This document shows positions 27,584-37,144 of a stretch of 64,000 nt of DNA, in pieces. Numbering within the stretch: the first letter of the stretch is position 1; each line of letters begins with the position of its first letter. Both the position numbers and the translations under genes were made by a program. Origin of the DNA: Psychrobacter sp. P11G3 (GTDB lineage: Bacteria; Pseudomonadota; Gammaproteobacteria; Pseudomonadales; Moraxellaceae); NCBI RefSeq assembly GCF_001435845.1, contig NZ_CM003596.1, positions 806,001 to 870,000 of the forward strand, given 5' to 3'. Below the pieces are notes generated by a model. The model worked only from the letters and a program-made list of their open reading frames with translations. It ran no database searches and was not told the origin of the DNA.

Positions 27584-27972
27584 AAGGCTTCCTAATAAAG
27601 GGTATGGAAAGTAAAAGAATGGATAGGTGTCAAAGTAAAGAAGTAGGTGGCATTGAGCACACCTGAAATAGGTAAATTCTTAAATAGCTAATACGGCATC
27701 TTTGTCCCGACCACAAAATCGGCTACACTATATCTATTGTTATTCATTTATAGTTTTGTCAGAATTATTCTCTATGAGAATACAGCATGTCTACTCACGC
27801 TTTCTGATTGTCTGCTGAGGCTATTTTTCGGTCGAATTTGATTACGGTAAATTGTAGCAAATAAGCGTCAAAATGTCCTTTGTATCTATGCCTATCAGTG
27901 ATAAATGATCGAACAAAGATGAATAAGTGATTACTATAGACTCATATAAACCCACAATAAAGACTCGCCATT
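27584..27972. other. fbp-pyrB divergent intergenic region
   Basis: 389 bases between divergent genes. The promoters of both genes should be here. I see no perfect sigma-70 pair, no pyrimidine attenuator (leader peptide with terminator) and no other gene. Confidence 0.4.
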
Positions 27973-29046
27973 ATGTCAAATTCTATCGATAGTAGCGCTA
28001 CACAACCAGTCTCACCGACTGATTATGCAAAATTTGATCCCAGTACGATTCATCAAAGGCTCAATACGTCATTGAGTCGTCCGCAGCTCAACACCGATGG
28101 CAGTATCAGGCATTTCTTGGGTGTTGAAGGTCTTAATAAAGCACAGCTCAAAGCTATTATCGCAAAAGCAGAGACTTTCTTTGATGAAAACGGACAGCTA
28201 ATCAATCGTCCTGAGTTAGACGGCTATACGGTTATGAATTTGTTCTTTGAACCATCGACTCGTACGCGGACGACATTCGAGGTGGCAGAAAAACGCTTGG
28301 GTGCCAATGTACTCAATATCGATATCGAACGTTCTAGTACCAAAAAAGGCGAGAGTCTGCGCGACACGCTGTGGAATCTACAGGCAATGACCGCGGATAT
28401 CTTTGTAGTACGCCATTCAGCATCAGGTGCTGCACATTTTATGGCGACAGAGGTGACGCCTGATATTGCTATTATCAACGGTGGTGATGGCTGGCATGCG
28501 CATCCTACTCAAGGAATGCTCGACATGTTGACCATTCACCGTGAAGCTCCGCGCCCGTTTGAAGAGTTGTCTATCGCAATCGTTGGTGATATTAAGCATT
28601 CACGCGTGGCACGCTCTGATATCAGTGCACTGCAAACGCTAGGTGTGACAGACATCCGTGTTTGTGCGCCGCGCACTTTACTGCCTAAAGGCATTGAGCG
28701 TTTCGGTGTGCAAGTATATGAAAACATGGACGAGTGTGTCACTGACTGTGATGTGATCATGGGATTAAGAATACAAAATGAGCGTATCGGTTCGCCGCTC
28801 TTGGCATCCTCAAGTGAATACTATAAGCATTATGGGATTACGCCAGAGCGGGTAGCTCTCGCTAAGCCTGATGCATTAGTGATGCATCCAGGGCCAATGA
28901 ACCGCGGTGTTGAGATTGCCTCTAGTGTGGCTGATGGCGCGCAATCCGTTATCTTAAAGCAGGTAAATAACGGTATTGCCATTCGCATGGCAGTCTTGTC
29001 ACTTGCGATGGAAGGTCAGCGTGCTCATCAAGCGGCTGGCAAGTAA
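27973..29046 (+). CDS. pyrB: Aspartate carbamoyltransferase catalytic subunit
   Basis: Makes carbamoyl aspartate in pyrimidine synthesis. The carbamoyl-phosphate site [12 protein letters not shown], the [18 protein letters not shown] loop and [12 protein letters not shown] are all present. At 357 residues it has an N-terminal extension of about 40 residues compared with E. coli PyrB; such extensions carry the nucleotide effector site in the Pseudomonas dodecameric enzyme. No pyrI is present; the next gene is the PyrC' partner. This matches class A ATCase. Confidence 0.96.
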   Translation: MSNSIDSSATQPVSPTDYAKFDPSTIHQRLNTSLSRPQLNTDGSIRHFLGVEGLNKAQLKAIIAKAETFFDENGQLINRPELDGYTVMNLFFEPSTRTRTTFEVAEKRLGANVLNIDIERSSTKKGESLRDTLWNLQAMTADIFVVRHSASGAAHFMATEVTPDIAIINGGDGWHAHPTQGMLDMLTIHREAPRPFEELSIAIVGDIKHSRVARSDISALQTLGVTDIRVCAPRTLLPKGIERFGVQVYENMDECVTDCDVIMGLRIQNERIGSPLLASSSEYYKHYGITPERVALAKPDALVMHPGPMNRGVEIASSVADGAQSVILKQVNNGIAIRMAVLSLAMEGQRAHQAAGK

Positions 29047-29104
29047 TAGGCTGCCGAGCGACTTATTCTCATTTATTTAATTTTATTGATACGGTAATAA
29101 CGTT

Positions 29105-30316
29105 ATGTCTACCATGCTTAATACGGATGCACCCATTCTTGACCATTTACCAGAAGCATTTAAAGATGCATTGCCACAAACTGCAACAGAAAGACTATCT
29201 ACACTTGAATCTGGCCGTGAGATGTGGTTGCTACCACCTTTGGTAGATCTGTGCGCGCGCTTGCGTGAACCAGGCCAACAGCAACACGGTACGCTAAAAT
29301 CAGAAGGCAGCGCAGCTCGTGGTAATGGATTCTTGCATGTAGTCACACCGCCTGACACCAATCCTATTTTAGAAAATGGCTCACTATTAAAAGGTTTACG
29401 TGAGCGAGCCTTGAGTGATGGCGGGATTTACTTGCATATTTTGGGTGCATTGACCACAGGGTTAGAGGGCGAACGACCATCTAATATCGCAGGGCTTAAA
29501 AAGGGCGGCTGTATTGCGGTATCTAATGCGCGTAGACCTTTTCGTAATGACTTAGTATTGCTACGTACACTAGAATACGCGGCGACTTTTGGTATGAAAG
29601 TATTCTTTTATCCTGACGAGCCAAGTCTGTCTGGAGATGGCGTGGCACATGAGGGCTATATTGCTTCTTATCATGGTCTGCAAGGGATTCCTTGGATTGC
29701 GGAAACGGTTGCATTGTCTACGCAGCTACTGATGGTTGAAGAGACCGGAATCGCTGCTCATTTTAGTCAGTTATCATGTAAGTCTTCTATCGAGCTCATG
29801 CGCTGGGCAAAAGATAAAGGCTTGCCAGTGACTTGCGACGTTGCAATGCATCAGCTTTATCTAACTGATGACAATCTTGAAGGCTTTAATGCTCAGGCAT
29901 ATGTGTTACCACCACTGCGTAGTAATACCGATCAGCAGGCAATCCGCCGCGGATTAAAAGATGGCACTATTGATGCTATCTGTAGTCATCACGAGCCACT
30001 AAATAGCACCGCCAAAAAAGCACCATTTGCTGAGAGTACGCCAGGTATCTCAAACTTCGATACATTTATGGCGCTGGCTTGTCAGCTGGTAAATGACGAG
30101 GTATTAACACTCTCGCAATTAGTAGATAAAATTTGCCTGAATCCTGCAAAAATCGCAGGTATTAGTGAGCAGTATGAAGCTATCGGCGGTGCAGTATTGG
30201 TCGATCCTAACCTTGAGTGGCAAGTAACCGCGCAATCTATGCTATCGAATGGTAAGAACACGCCGTTTTTCAATCAGCAGTTGCAAGGACGTGTTGTGGA
30301 GACATTCTTTGGCTAA
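29105..30316 (+). CDS. pyrC': Dihydroorotase-like PyrC' (non-catalytic ATCase partner)
   Basis: A 403-residue amidohydrolase-fold protein. The metal-binding D-x-H-x-H motif of active dihydroorotases is replaced: the aligned segment reads P-L-V-D-L-C-A-R-L-R-E-P-G-Q (both histidines lost). Other parts remain, such as SHHEPLN and CLNPAKIAGI. In Pseudomonas such inactive PyrC' subunits are needed for assembly of the dodecameric ATCase, and a separate pyrC gene supplies activity. The gene is 58 bases after pyrB on the same strand and is probably co-transcribed. Confidence 0.9.
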   Translation: MSTMLNTDAPILDHLPEAFKDALPQTATERLSTLESGREMWLLPPLVDLCARLREPGQQQHGTLKSEGSAARGNGFLHVVTPPDTNPILENGSLLKGLRERALSDGGIYLHILGALTTGLEGERPSNIAGLKKGGCIAVSNARRPFRNDLVLLRTLEYAATFGMKVFFYPDEPSLSGDGVAHEGYIASYHGLQGIPWIAETVALSTQLLMVEETGIAAHFSQLSCKSSIELMRWAKDKGLPVTCDVAMHQLYLTDDNLEGFNAQAYVLPPLRSNTDQQAIRRGLKDGTIDAICSHHEPLNSTAKKAPFAESTPGISNFDTFMALACQLVNDEVLTLSQLVDKICLNPAKIAGISEQYEAIGGAVLVDPNLEWQVTAQSMLSNGKNTPFFNQQLQGRVVETFFG

Positions 30317-30371
30317 TTTGCCCCGACAGGATGACCGTCTGCCGCCATCCTCGAAGGATAAAGGGGTTACC

Positions 30372-30857
30372 ATGAATGGTCAGCAAGAAAAATTGCGCAG
30401 TACGGCGAGTGAGTCTATCAAAGCAGTGGCCATTTATGAGGTAGTCAAAGGTGTTGGTGCGTTACTAGGAGCAGGGGCATTATGGTGGTGGCATACCAAT
30501 CTTGAGCATTGGCTGACGACCGCAACGGTTACTTGGCAGCGCAGTTTCGGCCATATGCTTGCCCCGCAAATCGATAGTGCCGTACGTATTGCTCAGCAGG
30601 CAAGCAAAAACTGGCCGATGTTTTTATTATTGATATTTGCTTATGCCAGTTTGCGTTTCCTCGAAGCCTATGGCTTATGGCATGACAAAACATGGGCGTA
30701 TTGGTTTGGGGTATTAGGCTACGGGGTATTTATCCCTATAGAAATTTACTATCTGATCGTTAGCCCTTTTGACTGGTTTAAGCTTGGGATACTGGTTTCT
30801 AATCTGCTTATTATTATTGTGGTTTATCGTAATATGAAACGAAAGGGCTTGATATAA
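30372..30857 (+). CDS. DUF2127 family membrane protein
   Basis: A 161-residue protein with about four membrane helices (residues 22-45, 82-100, 108-130 and 136-152) and the DUF2127 motif KAVAIYEVVKGVGALLGAGA at the first helix and RFLEAYGLWHDKTWAYWFG in the middle. The ATG at 30372 is preceded by AAAGGGGTTACC; a longer frame reads back into pyrC' and is rejected. Function unknown. It follows pyrC' by 55 bases and ends at a clear terminator, so it may ride on the pyrB unit. Confidence 0.85.
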   Translation: MNGQQEKLRSTASESIKAVAIYEVVKGVGALLGAGALWWWHTNLEHWLTTATVTWQRSFGHMLAPQIDSAVRIAQQASKNWPMFLLLIFAYASLRFLEAYGLWHDKTWAYWFGVLGYGVFIPIEIYYLIVSPFDWFKLGILVSNLLIIIVVYRNMKRKGLI

Positions 30858-30874
30858 CGTTTAAATTTAAGTTA

Positions 30875-30917
30875 GAAAATCCAGCATAAGACAAGTATCT
30901 GATGCTGGATTTTTTGT
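30875..30917. terminator. Terminator between the DUF2127 and antiporter genes
   Basis: AAAATCCAGCAT and ATGCTGGATTTTTT pair around a 14-base loop; the A-run on the left allows use in both directions between convergent genes. Confidence 0.88.
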
Positions 30918-30935
30918 GCCTGATATATTTTTCGT

Positions 30936-32210
30936 TTATACGTCTACTGTTTTTTCATCCTTACGAATGCTTTTAGCGACTTTACCGACGCTTAAACCTT
31001 GTACCAAGATGGAGAAAATCACCACCGCATAAGTGAGTGCCAATAGAATCTCTCGTTCAGCCCCGATCGGTAGCTGTAATACTAACGCGACCGAGATACC
31101 ACCGCGTAAGCCGCCCCACGTCAGGACTTTCCATGCGCCTGTAGGCAAATCAAGCTGACGATGAAAGGTTTTTGTCGTCATGCCTACCACGATAAACCGG
31201 GCAACAAGCGCGATCAAAATAGTCAAACCACTCGCAATAAATAAATTGCCTGAATAAGCAATCATCACCACTTCTAGACCAATAAGTACAAACAAAATAG
31301 CGTTTAAAATCTCATCAATCAATTCCCAGAACAAATCAATATAGTGCCGTGTTTTATCACTCATGGCTAGCTCGCGACCACGGTTACCGACCATCAGACC
31401 CATCATGACCATGGCGAGTGGCCCTGATAAATGCCAATGACTGGCCAGCGCATAGCCACCGATGACGCCTGCTAATGTTAATAGCACCTCTTCTTGATAG
31501 CTATCAATGCTTTTGAGCAGGTAATACAAAATCGCACCAAGTACTAGTCCGAATACAACGCCGCCACCAGCTTCAACCGCCAAAGTATGTGCGACGTAGT
31601 TGGCAGTAGGGATATCACCGCTAGATAAAATCCCTAGCAATAAAACGAAGATAACCACGCCGATCCCATCATTGAACAATGACTCGCCAGCGATGACGGT
31701 CTCGATGCTCTTTGGAGCACCTGCTGACGACAGGATACCCATGACAGCAATAGGATCGGTAGGGGAGATAAGCGCACCAAATAACAGGCACCAGAGAAAC
31801 GGCAGGCCGAAACCGAAGAGCGGCAACATAAAATAAATCGCAGTCGCAATAAGCATCGCCGATATGATAGTACCAAGACCAGCAAGGATGCCGATAGGTA
31901 ACTTGTAGCGTCTTAAGTCACCAATATTGACGTGTAATGCGCCTGCAAATAGCAACATTGATAGCATACCGTCTAAGAGTACTTCGGTAAAATCAAGTTG
32001 CTCCAATAAACTGACTTCGTAATCAATCAGCTGATCAAACCCTAAGAAGCCCAAAAATATCGCGCCGATTGACAATAAGATAGAGATGACCATGACACCG
32101 ATAGTGGTCGGCAAACCAATAAAACGGTGATTAATATAAGTTAACGAAGCAGTAATCGACAAAAATATGGCGCTGATTTCTAGAATGGTGAGGCTGGTTG
32201 CAGATGCCAT
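30936..32210 (-). CDS. CPA1-family sodium:proton antiporter (NhaP type)
   Basis: A 424-residue inner-membrane protein with about 12 helices. The ion-binding region reads FGALISPTDPIAVMGILSSA and AGESLFNDGIGVVIFVLL, the T-D-P and N-D signatures of CPA1 exchangers; VLTWGGLRGGISVALVLQLP near the C-terminus is also diagnostic. It lacks the long cytoplasmic tail of eukaryotic NHEs. The likely role is Na+ (or K+)/H+ exchange in pH and salt homeostasis, in keeping with a salt-tolerant organism. Confidence 0.92.
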   Translation of the reverse strand: MASATSLTILEISAIFLSITASLTYINHRFIGLPTTIGVMVISILLSIGAIFLGFLGFDQLIDYEVSLLEQLDFTEVLLDGMLSMLLFAGALHVNIGDLRRYKLPIGILAGLGTIISAMLIATAIYFMLPLFGFGLPFLWCLLFGALISPTDPIAVMGILSSAGAPKSIETVIAGESLFNDGIGVVIFVLLLGILSSGDIPTANYVAHTLAVEAGGGVVFGLVLGAILYYLLKSIDSYQEEVLLTLAGVIGGYALASHWHLSGPLAMVMMGLMVGNRGRELAMSDKTRHYIDLFWELIDEILNAILFVLIGLEVVMIAYSGNLFIASGLTILIALVARFIVVGMTTKTFHRQLDLPTGAWKVLTWGGLRGGISVALVLQLPIGAEREILLALTYAVVIFSILVQGLSVGKVAKSIRKDEKTVDV

Positions 32211-32364
32211 AAAAAGTAGGTCTCATATAAATATAAAAAGTATCTAAAGCGCAGGGCTTATAGGGACGTTATAAGTGTTGTTAGCTATAGGTGTTGTGAT
32301 TATAAATAATGTGTTTATCAGGGCTGATATGGCCATCTATTTAAACAGTTAATTAGTCATGTCA

Positions 32365-33981
32365 TTAACTAGACTGTGTCTGTAACGCTTGACGAATATC
32401 GGCTTCAAAATCACTCACGTAATTAAAATGTTTGTGCTGAGCATCCTTATCAAGGATAAATTGCTTGGCTTGTTCGCACATAGCGACCAAATCATCAACC
32501 AATTCTTGATAATTTAAATTCTCTTCACCAGCTCGCTGAATCAGATGCAATTCATGTAATAGCGTTTGCTGCTGTGCGCTGTTTACTCGTGCATAGTTCA
32601 AATTGACCATTGCCTGACATAGTGCTTTTAAGACCATTAGGTCAGCAGCTGCATAACGACGTATCTCACCAAGTGATACATTGATAAAGTCAGAAATCTT
32701 TGGAATATGAGTGACTAGTGCCAATATGGCCAGACGCTTCTGTTTGATAGTAGTTTCAGAGCTATCGTCAGTATCTGATTGCGGTATGTGAAAATGATAA
32801 GGGCTCGGTGGCTGGCGACGCATCATGATACTAAGACAGCTGGTGAGAGACTGGACGCAATTGACCGCAGTCTTTGGGTCATTGATACCAGGGGATAAGG
32901 CGCGTACAGCAATCTCTGTCATCTGACCTAGGCTATAGGCGATGTCGTTAGAGTGCGCCAATCGTTGCTCAAGCCGCAGGCAGCCTGCAAGACGTTGCCA
33001 AAACAGTCCATCAGGCGCTCGCGGTATTATTGCCAGATGCGGGGTCGCTGTCCTTTGGCGATTATTTGGATGAGACGCAGGCCGCTGATAAAAGTAACCA
33101 ATGACGTTTTTGTCAGTGACGTAATTACCGAGGTTAACATGCATTTGTACTACGCCACCATAATCTTGTGACAGCGCAATCAATGACTCAAGATAAATCT
33201 GCTGTAGATAACCTGAATTTGGTGAATAAATCGGCATAGCAGGCCAGTTTTGGAACTGCTCGATATCATGGTGCTCAGCATCGCGTTGATGTTGAATATC
33301 ACATCGATCGTTATACCAATAGTAAATGTTTGCAATCGCATCGTTGCTAGCATTTTGAATAACATGTGACGCTTGAATGGCATGCACCATATGCTGTACA
33401 AAATAAACCAAGAGCAGCGCACAGATAATCGCCATGATAATGGCAAAGGTCACTGCCAATTGCGGCACACCAAAAGCTACGTCAGACTTATGGATAGACT
33501 TTAGTACCAGTAAGCTATAGCTAAATGTACCGATAAAAGCGCCAAGGACAAACTGATTTGGAGTGTCGGTCAAAAAGTTACGTAGTAGTCTTGGACCAAA
33601 TTGTGAAGATGCCATCGACAGGACGGCGATTGTAATTGAAAACGTCGTACCTGCCACGCCCAGTACCGCACCAGCAATGGCGGTCATAATAGCGCGCGCA
33701 GCCTCGTCATCACCAGTAAAGGCAAAGGAGATCTCTTTTACGGTTTCACGATCAAAATGCTGATCAATCGCGACTAGCAAAGGAGCAAGTAAAATACCCA
33801 CGATGACGCAAGCGGTTGGAATAAACCAATAAGAGCCAATCAGCCATTGCCACAAGTTATTTAAACGATCAGGCAAGTCAGTCAGCGTTTGTATTGACCA
33901 CAAATTAGTGAACTGCTTAAGCCTGTTTTGACCTGCATTGATCGTACGTGTCCAGATGCTGTCTCCATCATTTTTATTCAC
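32365..33981 (-). CDS. DUF2254 family membrane protein
   Basis: A 538-residue protein of the DUF2254 family. Four helices lie in residues 48-68, 100-130, 148-168 and 176-200, with the family text AIAGAVLGVAGTTFSITIAV and SMASSQFGPRLLRNFLTD. A large soluble C-terminal domain follows, containing ALSPGINDPKTAVNC. Function unknown. Its start overlaps the stop of the BrkB gene upstream by eight bases, so both belong to one minus-strand unit. Confidence 0.9.
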   Translation of the reverse strand: MNKNDGDSIWTRTINAGQNRLKQFTNLWSIQTLTDLPDRLNNLWQWLIGSYWFIPTACVIVGILLAPLLVAIDQHFDRETVKEISFAFTGDDEAARAIMTAIAGAVLGVAGTTFSITIAVLSMASSQFGPRLLRNFLTDTPNQFVLGAFIGTFSYSLLVLKSIHKSDVAFGVPQLAVTFAIIMAIICALLLVYFVQHMVHAIQASHVIQNASNDAIANIYYWYNDRCDIQHQRDAEHHDIEQFQNWPAMPIYSPNSGYLQQIYLESLIALSQDYGGVVQMHVNLGNYVTDKNVIGYFYQRPASHPNNRQRTATPHLAIIPRAPDGLFWQRLAGCLRLEQRLAHSNDIAYSLGQMTEIAVRALSPGINDPKTAVNCVQSLTSCLSIMMRRQPPSPYHFHIPQSDTDDSSETTIKQKRLAILALVTHIPKISDFINVSLGEIRRYAAADLMVLKALCQAMVNLNYARVNSAQQQTLLHELHLIQRAGEENLNYQELVDDLVAMCEQAKQFILDKDAQHKHFNYVSDFEADIRQALQTQSS

Positions 33982-35557
33982 TGTGTTGAGCCTTAGGGTT
34001 ATCTGCTTCTGTAATAATAGCGTTTTTGTGCATACGTCTGGTCATATCTGTCTCAGCATGACTCTCACTAGTCCCTAAAGGTATGATGGCTTCATTGTCG
34101 TGATCGTCATATTCAATATCACTGTCTTTGTCGTAAGCCATAGGCTCTAGGTGTGGTGAGGCTTCTAGATTTGGATCATTACCGTTGTAAGCACTCTCAC
34201 CATGTCTATTTAGATTTTCATGTCGTTGTACGTTTTCAGTTGCGGCAGAGGTTTTTCTAAATAATTTATGGTCATCGCCATGCTTGCTAGTAGATTGTTT
34301 CCGCGGTTCGCTATTGGCAAAAATAGCATTTAGCGGCAGATGCAGTTGCTGTTTGGCATACGCTTCGGTGTTTTCAAAGCGTTTTACCAATAAACTTAGC
34401 CAAGGCTTTTGACCTTCCAATTTCATCTCATCCAGCTCGTCTTTGATAGGAAGTGGGTAGGGCAAGGTACGATAAAAGTCCCATAACGTCATCCTACTCA
34501 GGTCTCTTTTGAGTACATAGTCGTCATCATCTGTCATGGTAATCAGATTGCTGTCTTGTAGGTAGTTGATATAGGTATACCATTTTGGCAGCTCTTTGCG
34601 ACCTAAGACATTACGCAGTGCTTGCTCGCTAACAGCTTCACCTTTTAAGTGGTGGGTATAAACCAAATTCAACATGTCTAACAAGCTGAGTAACGGGTGA
34701 CGAGGGTAGACTTCTTCTGTCTCAAAAATGGTCAAGGTATAGCTGATTTCAACGCCTAATAAAATCAAATTCCACGACAGATAAATCCATAGTAGAAAGA
34801 TAGGCAATGCAGCAAAAGCGCCATAAATCGCTTCGTAGCTGGTAAAGTTAGCCATCACTGTACCAAACAGATGCTTCATTAATTCAAAGACAATGGCCAC
34901 AAACACGCCAGCGATGGCTGCATTTTTTGCTGGTACGCGCGCCTTTGGAATAAACCAGTACATACCGATAAAGCCCGCCATCGTAATACCAATCGATGCC
35001 ATTTGTACCCAAAAGCTCCAGTCGATACCGTAGCCTGCAATTTGACGATTGAGAAAGCTCAGACTCTGTACGGTACTGGAAGCGATAAAAGCGGTACCCA
35101 ATACCAAAGGTCCCAACGTAACAATGGTCCAATAACGCAGCATGCTTTTGATGCCACCAGAGCGATCTTCTACTCGCCAGATTTGGTTAAACGCACGCTC
35201 GATAGTGGTCAAGGTCATGATAGTCGTAAAGAATAAAATCATGGCACCGATAATGGTTAGGTTAGATGACTTTTCAGCAAAGCTATTAATGTACTCACTA
35301 ACTTGCATGCTCGATTGCGGCAATAGATTGCTATAAATGACGTCATAAATCTGAGCTCTAACCGATGCAAGTGCTGGTACAGATGACAAAATCATCAGTA
35401 ATACCGTTAATACTGGTACGATCGACAGCATAGTGGTGTATGTCAGCGAAGCCGCCTTTTGCTGGCAATTATCTTCAAAAAAATGCCGAGTCAAAAACCG
35501 TAAAAACTGAAACCAGCGCTGCTGTAAAAACGGGAGTTTTTGAGATAATTTTTCCAT
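33974..35557 (-). CDS. YihY/BrkB family inner-membrane protein
   Basis: YihY (formerly called RNase BN) family membrane protein. From the ATG at 35557 (MEKLSQKLPFLQQ) it has 527 residues; a start three codons upstream or at 35599 is possible. The family core (about residues 25-280) has six helices with QKAASLTYTTMLSIVPVLTV and the segment YGAFAALPIFLLWIYLSW. A winged-helix-like stretch follows (residues 300-400), then a disordered, charged tail of about 110 residues (repeated Asp/Glu/Asn). Transport or export is assumed for the family but not shown. Co-transcribed with the DUF2254 gene. Confidence 0.9.
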   Translation of the reverse strand: MEKLSQKLPFLQQRWFQFLRFLTRHFFEDNCQQKAASLTYTTMLSIVPVLTVLLMILSSVPALASVRAQIYDVIYSNLLPQSSMQVSEYINSFAEKSSNLTIIGAMILFFTTIMTLTTIERAFNQIWRVEDRSGGIKSMLRYWTIVTLGPLVLGTAFIASSTVQSLSFLNRQIAGYGIDWSFWVQMASIGITMAGFIGMYWFIPKARVPAKNAAIAGVFVAIVFELMKHLFGTVMANFTSYEAIYGAFAALPIFLLWIYLSWNLILLGVEISYTLTIFETEEVYPRHPLLSLLDMLNLVYTHHLKGEAVSEQALRNVLGRKELPKWYTYINYLQDSNLITMTDDDDYVLKRDLSRMTLWDFYRTLPYPLPIKDELDEMKLEGQKPWLSLLVKRFENTEAYAKQQLHLPLNAIFANSEPRKQSTSKHGDDHKLFRKTSAATENVQRHENLNRHGESAYNGNDPNLEASPHLEPMAYDKDSDIEYDDHDNEAIIPLGTSESHAETDMTRRMHKNAIITEADNPKAQHSE

Positions 35558-35813
35558 GTCGACCATTAAGCAAAAGTAAGAGTGACAATAGTGTAACAAA
35601 GATGAACGGTTATCATCTGCGGTTTAATTGTGTCAAAATGCACCGCGTAGCACATCAGATACAATATAAGTCAGGTTATCAATCATGGTTATTTGCATGA
35701 CAGTGAATGACTCGGGCATAATGTGCACATATTCTACAATGCCAGTTAGTCATATATTTCGCCGCATTTTTGGTGGCTAGTATGCCTAACGATTTTATAA
35801 GGAAGCTTTGCTA

Positions 35814-36431
35814 ATGAGTCAGACCGACCCTTATGTTTTGGTGCTTTATTATTCTAATTACGGTACGACTAAGACATTAGCATATGCTATCGCTCAAGGT
35901 ATTGAAGATGCTGGCATGACTGCTCGTATCCGTACGGTGCCGACAGTGGCACCTGAAACCACGTCCAGTAAGCCTGCGATACCTGATGAAGGTGATTTGT
36001 ATTGTACGATGGACGATCTAAAAGACTGTAGCGGTCTAGCGCTTGGTAGCCCAACGCACTTTGGTAATATGGCCGCACCCATGAAGTATTTTTGGGATAA
36101 TACCGTGACTTTATGGCTGGCAGGGAACCTACAAAACAAACCAGCCTCAGTATTTACGGCGACAGGTTCCATGCATGGTGGCCAAGAAACGACATTGTTG
36201 ACGATGATGTTGCCGCTGATGCATCACGGTATGGTCATCGTAGGTGTGCCCTATGCAGAGCCAGCACTGAACCGTACGCATCGCGGCGGTACGCCTTACG
36301 GTGCCAGCCATGTCAGCGGTGCATCGCATGATCAGCCAATATCTGCTGACGAGCGAGATTTGGGTATTGCGCAGGGTCGCCGTTTAGCGATTACGGCAGC
36401 TGCATTAGCACAGGCTAATTGGGGCCGATAA
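35814..36431 (+). CDS. wrbA: NAD(P)H:quinone oxidoreductase WrbA
   Basis: Tetrameric flavodoxin-like FMN enzyme that reduces quinones by two electrons. The 205-residue product has the FMN phosphate loop YYSNYGTTKTLAYAIAQG, GLALGSPTHFGNMAAPMKYF and TATGSMHGGQETTLLTM, all WrbA signatures. The ATG at 35814 has GGAAGC upstream; a TTG two codons earlier is less likely. Divergent from brkB. Confidence 0.95.
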   Translation: MSQTDPYVLVLYYSNYGTTKTLAYAIAQGIEDAGMTARIRTVPTVAPETTSSKPAIPDEGDLYCTMDDLKDCSGLALGSPTHFGNMAAPMKYFWDNTVTLWLAGNLQNKPASVFTATGSMHGGQETTLLTMMLPLMHHGMVIVGVPYAEPALNRTHRGGTPYGASHVSGASHDQPISADERDLGIAQGRRLAITAAALAQANWGR

Positions 36432-36585
36432 GCAACTTTTATAAACCTGCTGTCTAAAAGCGTCTGAGTCTCAAAGTCTATGATTGAGTGCTTATAACCA
36501 CTCGGTTATAAACAAGTGGTTATAATAAAGAGCTACTTATTCATGTTCAGCAGTATATTATTCATTTAGGAAATCAAAATATCTA

Positions 36586-37035
36586 ATGGCCATAACCCGC
36601 TCTCATACAAAGCCTCTTAAAACGGTTAAGCCTATCGCACCTATTGCACAGCGCTTGAAGGTTACGTGGTTAATTTGGCTCGTTTATAGACTACTCGGAT
36701 TGCCTATTTTTATTAGTATCTTTAATCCTAGTAGCCCTGATATCGTTGGCGGTATTGCTTGGCAGGCATTATGGCTAGTGCCAGCATTGATTCTGACGCC
36801 ATGGATATTGCGCGGTCGTTCCCCTTATGCATTGTTGATAAGCAGTATGTTTACCCTAGTATATTTGGGTGCGAGTGGCGTGGTGCTGTTTACTCGTATA
36901 TATGGCAGTAGCTGGGCAGAAATTGCTGTGTATTTAGTGGATTTTTTACTATTGCTTGCCATCAATGTTTGGCTATTTATTTTGCTTAAACGTTTGCCTT
37001 CGATGAATAACGTTGTGAAGAAACCTCGTCAATAA
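36586..37035 (+). CDS. DUF2069 family membrane protein
   Basis: A 149-residue protein with four helices and the family pattern WLIWLVYRLLGLPIFI, LTPWILRGRSPYALLI, and EIAVYLVDFLLLLAINVWLF. DUF2069 proteins are often encoded next to wrbA in gammaproteobacteria, as here (154 bases downstream). Function unknown. TTTAGGAAA precedes the start. Confidence 0.88.
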   Translation: MAITRSHTKPLKTVKPIAPIAQRLKVTWLIWLVYRLLGLPIFISIFNPSSPDIVGGIAWQALWLVPALILTPWILRGRSPYALLISSMFTLVYLGASGVVLFTRIYGSSWAEIAVYLVDFLLLLAINVWLFILLKRLPSMNNVVKKPRQ

Positions 37036-37083
37036 TGAACTTGCCTGAAGCCTAATAAATTATACCTATCAATCTAAAACCAT

Positions 37084-37119
37084 AAAAAAGCGGCGTCCCA
37101 TCTGGAGCGCCGCTTTTTT
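37084..37119. terminator. Bidirectional terminator between the DUF2069 and DUF3108 genes
   Basis: AAAAAAGCGGCG and CGCCGCTTTTTT form a GC-rich stem between convergent genes, with a loop of about 12 bases. Confidence 0.93.
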
Positions 37120-37144
37120 GTTTATAACTTTCAAGATAAGTAGA

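Noticed and set aside
30249..30371. DUF2127 gene starting inside pyrC'
   Set aside because: The extension is only the shifted frame of pyrC'; the ATG at 30372 has its own ribosome site.
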